NCBI GenBank assembly: GCA_039934635.1
Contig: JBDTLT010000331.1
Coordinates: forward strand, 1-5,035
Source: DATLFA01 sp039934635
GTDB lineage: Bacteria; Actinomycetota; Acidimicrobiia; Acidimicrobiales; WLNW01
Reading direction: 5' to 3'
Length of the DNA: 5,035 nucleotides
The position numbers and the translations under genes were made by a program. The notes beneath the pieces are model-generated. The model saw nothing but the letters and a program-made list of their open reading frames with translations, ran no database searches and was not told the origin of the DNA. Shown piece by piece: positions 1-5,035 of this stretch (position 1 is its first letter; each line of letters begins with the position of its first letter).

Positions 1-1101
1 ATGGCCACTTCTGAGAAGCCATCCCATCGATTCGGTGGGCCCGCGGTTGGAGTGGTCATGGTTGTTGCAGTACTCAATTCTCAAACGCGCACGTCGTCGA
101 TGCGCGGGGCGGTGCTCGATGCGGCGCGGCGACTGTCGTTGGACATGTCGTCGTTTGTCGGGCTGTTGGTCGAGTTCGATCTGGCCGGTGAGTGGGCCTT
201 CGACAATGCGCCATCGTGCGCGCATTGGGTTGCGGACCGCGCCGATGTCGAGCTCTCCACGGTGCGTGAGTGGTTGCGCATCGGCCACGCGCTGCGCGTA
301 GTCGATGAGGTGGCGCGGCGTTTCGCGGACGGCCGGTTGTCGTATACGAAGGTGCGGTACTTGACCCGTGTCGCCGATGTCGACAATCAACATGAGCTGT
401 GTGCATTGGCCGAGCGGTTCCCGGCTTCGCAATTGCCGGTCGAGTTGGCTCGTTGGCGCAACGAACGCGAAAGCGACGACGACCGCAAGAAACGCCAGCG
501 GGCGGCGACGACGCTGAAGTGGCACCTCGATGTCGACGGGATGATGGTCGGGTTTTTCCGTTACCCGCCCGAGGTGTTCGCTCGGTTGCAAGCTCCAGTC
601 GACTTGCAGGTGGCTCGCACGCTGCGTGGTCAACACTCGCCCGCGGGCCCAGGTTCCTCACCGAGGGTGGGCCGATGGCCGTCGCTGGGCCAGCAACGAG
701 CCGACGCCCTTGTCAACTTGATCACCGGCGGTGGCGCCAAGGTCGTCGCCGAGGTCGTACTGCACGTCCGCGGTGATGGCTGCACTCTCGATGACGGCAC
801 ACCCATCGCCGGTAGCGTCGTCGAGCGACTCGTGTCTGACGCGTTCCTGCGAGCGTTGATCCACGACGCGCAGGGCCGACCAATCAACGCGTCGAGCCGG
901 CAACGACATCCCACGACACGGCAGAAACGCGTGGTGCATGAACGCGACCGACGCTGTGTCGACTGCGGCTCCACCGATTTGCTGCGCTACGACCACGACC
1001 CCGACTACGAATACACCCGTAGGACCGTCATCGAAGAACTCAGAGTGCGCTGCGCGCCCTGCCATCACAAGCGGCACGCCAAACAACGGTCGGCGAAATG
1101 A
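1..1101 (+). CDS. DUF222 / 13E12-repeat family protein with C-terminal HNH endonuclease-like domain
   Basis: The 366-residue product has the two-part build of actinobacterial 13E12 (DUF222) proteins. The N-terminal DUF222 region covers about residues 35-290. It includes a segment around 57-82 with the spaced G-W and A-x-x-x-W pattern, a 'GRLSYTKVR' stretch at 111-119 followed by LTRVA at 121-125, and 'QQRADALVNL' at 231-240. A C-terminal zinc-finger HNH-like module follows at 315-360, with Cys pairs C319/C322 and C351/C354, D331-H332 and H355-H356. Family members are predicted nucleases, often multicopy; their cellular role is poorly known. The usual Asn of the HNH core appears to be Glu (E346), so catalytic activity is uncertain. 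Start choice: the frame is open from the first base, which is an ATG whose ribosome binding site would lie outside the window. An in-frame ATG at 58 has GGAG at 49-52, five bases upstream, and may be the true start (347 residues). The gene converges on the MazG gene. Family assignment is firm; function is inferred. Confidence 0.9.
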   Translation: MATSEKPSHRFGGPAVGVVMVVAVLNSQTRTSSMRGAVLDAARRLSLDMSSFVGLLVEFDLAGEWAFDNAPSCAHWVADRADVELSTVREWLRIGHALRVVDEVARRFADGRLSYTKVRYLTRVADVDNQHELCALAERFPASQLPVELARWRNERESDDDRKKRQRAATTLKWHLDVDGMMVGFFRYPPEVFARLQAPVDLQVARTLRGQHSPAGPGSSPRVGRWPSLGQQRADALVNLITGGGAKVVAEVVLHVRGDGCTLDDGTPIAGSVVERLVSDAFLRALIHDAQGRPINASSRQRHPTTRQKRVVHERDRRCVDCGSTDLLRYDHDPDYEYTRRTVIEELRVRCAPCHHKRHAKQRSAK

Positions 1102-1140
1102 ACGGCTATTCCGTGAGCGTTAGGTGGGCGTGGTGTGACC

Positions 1141-1395
1141 TCAGACGGGCGGATTGTCGACGTAACGAGCGATGGCGTCCTCGAGCGAGAGCCCGAGTTG
1201 GTTCGCCAATGACGCGAGCCACGCCAGCACGTCGCCGAGTTCGTGCAACTGTTGTTCGGTGGTGCCTTTGCGCACGGCTTGCGCGAGCTCGCCCAGTTCT
1301 TCGCACAGCCAGGCGACGGTCGCGGGTATGCCGCGGGCCCGATCATCGGCGCCATAGAGGCGATCCATCAGCGTTTGCACTTCGGCCAGGTCCAT
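1141..1395 (-). CDS. MazG-like nucleotide pyrophosphohydrolase, short form
   Basis: The 84-residue product fits the MazG/all-alpha NTP pyrophosphohydrolase fold, which hydrolyses (d)NTPs to NMP and pyrophosphate in the cytoplasm, usually to clear damaged or non-canonical nucleotides. The metal-binding signature is complete: E32-E33-L-G-E36 in one helix and E52-L-G-D55 in the next, with a helical tail to residue 79. The segment RGIPATVAWL (21-30) before the first acidic motif is also typical. I chose ATG at 1395 because homologous MazG-like proteins start about this far before the LYxxxDxxRG stretch (13-22). The open frame extends upstream to 1539, but that part overlaps the oxygenase gene and reads as Arg/Pro-rich shadow sequence. 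No strong Shine-Dalgarno is visible. An alternative ATG lies at codon 10. It is the last gene of the minus-strand run, 38 bases after the oxygenase stop. The substrate cannot be told from sequence. Confidence 0.88.
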   Translation of the reverse strand: MDLAEVQTLMDRLYGADDRARGIPATVAWLCEELGELAQAVRKGTTEQQLHELGDVLAWLASLANQLGLSLEDAIARYVDNPPV

Positions 1396-1433
1396 GGTCG
1401 ATGACCGTACCTGCTGGCGTTGCTGCGGTGGCT

Positions 1434-2291
1434 CTACGCGGTGGGCGCGGGGGCGAGCGCCCACCCGAGGGTGCGCATAAGTGCAGTGGCGACGGGGCGC
1501 ACCATCAATGGCTCGACGCCGGGTGGCACTGGCAGCCACAACATGCGACGCGCATACCCGGGCAACAGGCTCACGGCCGCGCCCGCGATGACGTTGTAGG
1601 TGGGCCGAGCGAGAAGAGGGAACGGCGGGTGCAACAAAAAGCGCACCGCGTCACGCGTGTGCGGGGTCACCCGCAGTTCGCGCCGATAGTCGTGCAACGC
1701 CGTGCGCAGCGACGCGCGATCGGTGGGCGCACCCTCGACGCCCATGAGCGTCGCAACGACGGCCATGTCGGCGACGTACTGATCGGCCTGCGTGCCGTCG
1801 AGGCGGCGGGTTGCGTAGCGCTGATAGGCACGGAGAAAGCTGTCGACCTCGGTCGCGTGGACCCATCCGAGCAGATGCGGGTCGTTAGCCGAATAGGGCG
1901 TGCCGTCGGGCAGGGTGCCCTGCACGCGGTCGTGGATGCGCTTGACGGCGTCGATTGTCTCGAGCGCCGACGAGCGCGGGCCATAGGTGGTGACGCCGAG
2001 AAAGTTGGCGGTGCGGCGCAAGCGACCGAGCGGGTCTTCGCGATAGTCCGAATGTGCGGCGACGCCGGTCATCGTGGGCTCGTGCAGGGTTTGCAGCAGC
2101 AGCGCCCGCAGGCCGCCGATGAACATCGAGACATCGGCATGCACCCGCCAGATCGCGCTGTCGGGTTCGAAGAGGCTCGGGTCGTCAGGGTCGGAGAGCC
2201 GTCGCGGCGGGGCCGCCGAGCCGGTGACGAATGAGCGCACCAGATGTTGGATTTCCAGGCGTACCGGCTCGATCGCGCGCTCCACACTCAT
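1434..2291 (-). CDS. Oxygenase MpaB family protein (DUF2236)
   Basis: The 285-residue product matches the DUF2236 family, which includes fungal MpaB and the rubber oxygenase Lcp, a b-type heme oxygenase; family length is usual. Visible motifs, in order: FEPDSAIWRVHAD (41-53), GGLRALLLQTLHEP (59-72), GVAAHSDYREDPLGRLRRT (76-94), IHDRVQGTLPDGTPYSANDP (119-138) and LLGWVHATEVDSFL (140-153). R90 and T94 form an R-x-x-x-T arrangement that recalls Arg164/Thr168 of Lcp, and H120 or H145 could be a heme ligand; these residue matches are from memory and by eye. No signal peptide is apparent, unlike secreted Lcp, so it is probably cytoplasmic or membrane-associated. The C-terminal part (about 220-255) is hydrophobic in places. 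The start is ATG at 2291, 29 bases after the permease stop, with only a weak ribosome binding site. The substrate is unknown; family members are often annotated only as oxygenase-like. Confidence 0.9.
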   Translation of the reverse strand: MSVERAIEPVRLEIQHLVRSFVTGSAAPPRRLSDPDDPSLFEPDSAIWRVHADVSMFIGGLRALLLQTLHEPTMTGVAAHSDYREDPLGRLRRTANFLGVTTYGPRSSALETIDAVKRIHDRVQGTLPDGTPYSANDPHLLGWVHATEVDSFLRAYQRYATRRLDGTQADQYVADMAVVATLMGVEGAPTDRASLRTALHDYRRELRVTPHTRDAVRFLLHPPFPLLARPTYNVIAGAAVSLLPGYARRMLWLPVPPGVEPLMVRPVATALMRTLGWALAPAPTA

Positions 2292-2320
2292 GCAGTCACG
2301 GTAGCGGCGCTCGACCGGGT

Positions 2321-4648
2321 TCAGCGGTCGCGCATGAGTTCGGCGATTCGGGTACGAGCGGCGAACCGAGCGGGCATCAGCGCGAGCAAATTGGCCAGAG
2401 CGACAGCGGCGACGACCACGGTGGCGATGAAAAGCGGGGGCACGTCGGCGCCGGGCACGATCCCCAGCGCATCGGTCAGCAAGTCGACGATCGATCTACC
2501 GAGGACGATTCCGATCGGCACGCCGACCAAGAGCACGACGGCGGTCACGAGGGTCGATTGCCAGTGCACGATGGCGCGCAGTTGATGGCTGTCCGACCCG
2601 AGCGCGCGCAACACCGCGAGATCGTGGCCACGGGCGCGGACCGACGCGGCCAACAGGTAGGCGCAGGTCGCGATGAGCAACACGGCCAACACCGAGCCGA
2701 GCAGGAACGGCGCGGCGGTCACGCGTTCGAGGGCCCGCACGCTCGTCGGTTTTATCAACGTGCCGGGCGGGCTGAAGTTGGCCTCGGCCACCTTGTCCGC
2801 GGCGTCGGCGGGCGCGCCGTCGCGGAACGTCACCAAGAGGATGTTCTTGGTGGCGGTCGGGCTGAGCGCCGCGTAGCCGGCGAAGGTCATGGCCGCGCCG
2901 TCGCCCGCACTGTCGGGCGTGACGACGATGCCGACGACGCGCAGATCGCGTGTTTCTCCGGCGGGTCCGGCTGCCTCGACGTGGTCGCCGAGGTGGACAC
3001 CGAGCCGCCGCGCGACTTCGGCGCCCAGACCGATTTCATCCAGGGCGGTGGGCGCCCGTCCTTCGAGCGCGGTGGGTCGTTGCGCTCCTTTCACGGTCTC
3101 GTAGGCAAGTGTCGCGGTGTCGTGCCCGTTGATCGTGAGCGAGCCGATGTTCGCGGCGGCGAGACCGACGATGTCCGGGTTGTCGATCACCGGCGTCACG
3201 ATGTCGTTCTCGGTGGGAACGAACGGATTGCCGAAGAGTTGGTCGTAGTTCTCACCCCAGCGATCGCGTTGGTCGACGAGGTGCGTCAGGCTCAACCCGA
3301 CAACCCCCGACGCGACCAGACCGGCCAAACCGATGGCACCGACCGCGAGCGAGAAGACAGAGCGCCGCCCGCCCCGCGGGCCAGTTGTCACGAGGCGAGC
3401 ACCGGTCGTCAGCGCCATGCCCAGGCCCGCCGAGGCGATCGCGCCCGCGACTCGCCCGGTATTGGCATCGCTTTCGACGGCGCGCTCACGATGGCGACCC
3501 GTCAACGCCGCGCCGATCACCACGATGGTCAGCGTGGTGGCCAGGCCGACGAGCGTGACGATCCAGTCCATCCGAGGGCCGGAGTCGGGTTCGAGCGAAC
3601 GCAGGACACCGAGCGGGAAACGAGAGGTGAGGGCAAACGCGAGGAGCGCGGCAGTGGGTGCGGCGATGAGCGCGGCGACGGCGCCTTCGATTGCTCGCTC
3701 GGCCGCGAGATGGTGTGCCCGCCAGCCGATCGCGACGAGCGATGTTCGCTCCGACTCGTCGACGCGCAGCGTGCGAGCGACAACTTGCGACACGACGATC
3801 GCCGCCGCGATCGCCGCGATCGCGGTGACGAGCCAAAGCGAGGTGACCTGGAAGCGAACGGCGCGGCGCGCGTCGTCGCTGACGATCCGCGTAGGTACTG
3901 CGAAGGCATCGCCGCCGTTGGGCAGACCGTGCACGACGCCCATGACCGTGTTCGGGTCGACACCGGGGTCGAGATAGACCGCGATGAGGCTCTGGACGAC
4001 GCCCACCGTGGGATGCGCGCTGAGGAAGGATTGCGAGAAGATCATCACGGGCGACGGATCGTCGAAATCGGTGGGCGATTCGGTGATGCCCACGAGTGTG
4101 GCCTCGAAGAGCGGCACCCGAGGTGGCTCGCCGCTATCGAACGCGTTCGCGACCACCTGGTCCTGATCGAACGAGGTCACCTCGAACTGATCGCCGACGC
4201 GCGTGCCGAAGCGCCTCGACAACAGGTTCGCAAAACTGCGGTTGACCGTGAACTCGTCGGGAGCGGCCGGGTCGACGAAACGACCTTCGACAATGCGGGC
4301 CCCGAACGCCCGCTCGTCACCGGCGAACGGATTGGGTTCGATCACCGGAGAGCCGTCATCGGGCGCGACGAGAAACGACGTGACGAAGACGATGGGCCGC
4401 GTGTCGGCAACGCCCGGGATCTTTGTGACCTCTGCTGTGAGCGGGGCACCGCTCTGCTGTTGGACCACGATGTCGGGATCGCCACCGTATTTTGCCGTGT
4501 AGCGATCGGGGGCCGAGTGGGTGCGACGGGCGCCGGCGGCGAGACCAATTGCCAAGCCACTGGCGATGCCGATGAGCAGCGCAGTGATCAGCAACCGTCG
4601 AAGGTGTCGACGGACCCAGACGCGCACTCTGAGCCGGATCGCACGCAT
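2321..4648 (-). CDS. ABC transporter permease, FtsX/MacB-like, two FtsX domains
   Basis: The product is 775 residues from ATG at 4648. It begins with a basic stretch, then TM1 (about 20-40), followed by a large extracytoplasmic domain (about 41-268) of MacB_PCD type. The first FtsX domain has hydrophobic segments at about 270-291, 322-341 and 362-382. A further segment at 432-453 precedes a second extracytoplasmic domain (about 455-643). The C-terminal FtsX domain has segments at about 647-669, 701-717 and 739-759. Between the first two of these runs RARGHDLAVLRALG (671-684), the classic coupling-helix region of FtsX permeases. Such proteins pair with an ATPase and act as mechanotransmission or export systems for lipids, peptides or lipoproteins. 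No ATPase gene lies in the window. The start is ambiguous: TTG (4657), GTG (4651) and ATG (4648) are all in frame, none with a clear Shine-Dalgarno. It is the first protein gene after the tRNA and the likely head of the permease-oxygenase-MazG run. Confidence 0.92.
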   Translation of the reverse strand: MRAIRLRVRVWVRRHLRRLLITALLIGIASGLAIGLAAGARRTHSAPDRYTAKYGGDPDIVVQQQSGAPLTAEVTKIPGVADTRPIVFVTSFLVAPDDGSPVIEPNPFAGDERAFGARIVEGRFVDPAAPDEFTVNRSFANLLSRRFGTRVGDQFEVTSFDQDQVVANAFDSGEPPRVPLFEATLVGITESPTDFDDPSPVMIFSQSFLSAHPTVGVVQSLIAVYLDPGVDPNTVMGVVHGLPNGGDAFAVPTRIVSDDARRAVRFQVTSLWLVTAIAAIAAAIVVSQVVARTLRVDESERTSLVAIGWRAHHLAAERAIEGAVAALIAAPTAALLAFALTSRFPLGVLRSLEPDSGPRMDWIVTLVGLATTLTIVVIGAALTGRHRERAVESDANTGRVAGAIASAGLGMALTTGARLVTTGPRGGRRSVFSLAVGAIGLAGLVASGVVGLSLTHLVDQRDRWGENYDQLFGNPFVPTENDIVTPVIDNPDIVGLAAANIGSLTINGHDTATLAYETVKGAQRPTALEGRAPTALDEIGLGAEVARRLGVHLGDHVEAAGPAGETRDLRVVGIVVTPDSAGDGAAMTFAGYAALSPTATKNILLVTFRDGAPADAADKVAEANFSPPGTLIKPTSVRALERVTAAPFLLGSVLAVLLIATCAYLLAASVRARGHDLAVLRALGSDSHQLRAIVHWQSTLVTAVVLLVGVPIGIVLGRSIVDLLTDALGIVPGADVPPLFIATVVVAAVALANLLALMPARFAARTRIAELMRDR

Positions 4649-4657
4649 CACTGGCAA

Positions 4658-4683
4658 GTCTGCGGTGAACCCGCGGCGCAGAC
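4658..4683 (-). repeat. 7-bp perfect inverted repeat in the permease leader
   Basis: GTCTGCG (plus strand, 4658-4664) and CGCAGAC (4677-4683) are perfect complements separated by 12 bases. In minus-strand RNA they would form a GC-rich hairpin ending right next to the possible TTG start (4657) and 9 bases before the ATG (4648). There is no T-run after it, so it does not look like an intrinsic terminator. It could affect translation or be chance in GC-rich DNA. Confidence 0.45.
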
Positions 4684-4729
4684 AAGTGCGCTAGCCACCC
4701 CATGGGGGTCGCGCTGGCACGCTGATGTG

Positions 4730-4803
4730 TCGGGTAGGCGGGATTTGAACCCACGACCTCACGGTCCCGAACCGTGCGCTCTACCAAGCTGAGCCACTAC
4801 CCG
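4730..4803 (-). tRNA. tRNA-Pro (anticodon CGG)
   Basis: The minus strand folds as a complete 74-base cloverleaf. The acceptor stem is CGGGTAG paired with CTACCCG, with discriminator A. The D arm is GCTC/GAGC with GG in its loop. The anticodon stem is CACGG/CCGTG around loop TTCGGGA, with the CGG anticodon at 4767-4769. The variable loop is AGGTC and the T arm is GTGGG/CCCGC with loop TTCAAAT. Anticodon CGG reads the proline codon CCG. The C1-G72 pair and A73 are the usual bacterial tRNA-Pro identity features, and G37 follows the anticodon as expected. The 3' CCA is not encoded (CAC follows instead), so it must be added after transcription. The gene lies between a response regulator gene and the permease gene, all on the same strand. 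Confidence 0.97.
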
Positions 4804-4812
4804 AAGTCGGAC

Positions 4813-4818
4813 ATGCTA
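4813..4818 (-). promoter_or_regulatory. Possible -10 element of the tRNA-Pro promoter
   Basis: On the minus strand TAGCAT lies 9 bases before the tRNA 5' end and matches the TATAAT consensus at 4 of 6 positions, including the key second A and final T. It is the most AT-rich stretch of the 64-base gap between the response regulator stop and the tRNA. A -35 box is not clear: GGGACG or GACGTT at 17-19 bases upstream match TTGACA only poorly. This is a positional guess. Confidence 0.25.
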
Positions 4819-4867
4819 ACGCGACTGGTGTTCGGAACGTCCCGAGATCACCGCAGCCGGTTCGCCG

Positions 4868-5035
4868 TCAGTGGTTGAGCAACGGCGCCACGTCTTTCCA
4901 TTCGTCGGGCACGCCCTCGGTGTAGCTACCGGCGCTGAGCACGGTCTGCACCGCCCGGCGCAGGCGGAACGAGTCGAACGGTTTGATCAGCCATCCGTCG
5001 GCTTCGGCCCGCCGTGCGAGGAAGATGTCGGCCTC
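4868..5035 (-). CDS. Response regulator receiver domain protein, C-terminal end (partial)
   Basis: Only the last 55 codons are in the window; the gene enters from the right edge and stops with TGA at 4868-4870. The visible peptide contains RRAEADGWLIKPFDSFRLRR, in which K-P (codons at 4982-4984 and 4979-4981) is the invariant lysine plus cis-proline of CheY-like receiver domains at the end of beta-5. It is preceded by the usual A-D-G-W/Y-L-x-K-P context and followed by an amphipathic alpha-5 (about 21-35 of the visible part). The phospho-accepting Asp lies outside the window. After the receiver only about 20 residues remain (SYTEGVPDEWKDVAPLLNH), so there is no C-terminal DNA-binding domain. 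The protein is either a stand-alone receiver or carries any output domain N-terminally. The tRNA gene follows 64 bases downstream on the same strand. Confidence 0.82.
   Translation of the reverse strand, partial: EADIFLARRAEADGWLIKPFDSFRLRRAVQTVLSAGSYTEGVPDEWKDVAPLLNH

Noticed and set aside
1098..2234. A 378-codon plus-strand open frame whose ATG overlaps the TGA of the DUF222 gene (ATGA), which looks like translational coupling.
   Set aside because: It lies opposite the MazG and MpaB genes, which both carry clear family motifs. The plus-strand product is Arg-rich with no recognisable domain.
3797..3823. A run of repeated GATCGC units including two GCGATCGC palindromes nine bases apart.
   Set aside because: It falls in frame within an Ala/Ile-rich membrane segment of the permease (AIAAIAAAIV), so codon choice for a low-complexity helix explains it.
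4703..4715. A CCCCATGGGG-centred inverted repeat just downstream of the tRNA, considered as its terminator.
   Set aside because: The stem is only about 5 bp with a 3-base loop and no T-run follows on the minus strand, so I cannot call it an intrinsic terminator.
4356..4787. A 143-codon minus-strand open frame starting inside the tRNA.
   Set aside because: Its beginning (REVVGSNPAYPT) is the familiar spurious translation of a sense-strand tRNA, and the rest is an out-of-frame reading of the permease gene.
2231..4792. An 853-codon plus-strand open frame opposite the permease gene and running into the tRNA.
   Set aside because: Its composition (Arg, Gly, Asp, His, Gln rich, no domains, no membrane segments) is typical antisense shadow of a high-GC gene. 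Its last residues, DLNPRPHGPEPCALP, are the well-known artefact of translating the antisense of a tRNA-Pro gene. The minus-strand permease explains the region.
4730..4803. The tRNA gene as an integration site for a mobile element.
   Set aside because: I saw no second copy of the tRNA 3' end and no integrase or phage gene in the window.

Overview
The window is high-GC bacterial DNA with short gaps between genes. It carries a DUF222/13E12-type HNH gene, an MpaB/DUF2236 oxygenase and a proline tRNA that does not encode its CCA end. Together these point to an actinobacterium. Acidimicrobiia or a related high-GC lineage is a reasonable guess, but nothing here fixes the genus.

Layout. The left fifth (1-1101, plus strand) is one DUF222-HNH endonuclease-like gene. 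Everything to its right is on the minus strand and converges on it across a 39-base gap. Read in the direction of transcription (right to left), the minus strand holds: the 3' end of a response regulator running off the right edge (5035 to 4868); a tRNA-Pro(CGG) gene (4803 to 4730); a FtsX/MacB-type ABC transporter permease of about 775 residues (4648 to 2321); an MpaB-family (DUF2236) putative heme oxygenase (2291 to 1434); and a small MazG-like nucleotide pyrophosphohydrolase (1395 to 1141). No stretch over 300 bases lacks a gene.

How the genes relate. The permease, oxygenase and MazG genes lie head to tail with gaps of 29 and 38 bases, so they are probably co-transcribed. There is no obvious functional link between them. 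The permease has no ATP-binding partner in the window: the position where one is often found is taken by the tRNA and the response regulator. A 7-bp inverted repeat sits just upstream of the permease start.

Overall this looks like ordinary chromosomal gene content. I found no CRISPR array, insertion sequence, attachment-site duplication or defence system. The points worth a second look are the altered HNH motif, the permease without a visible ATPase, the inverted repeat at the permease start, and a near-palindrome in the presumed tRNA promoter. Very long open frames opposite the permease and oxygenase genes are antisense shadows of high-GC coding sequence, and I have not annotated them.
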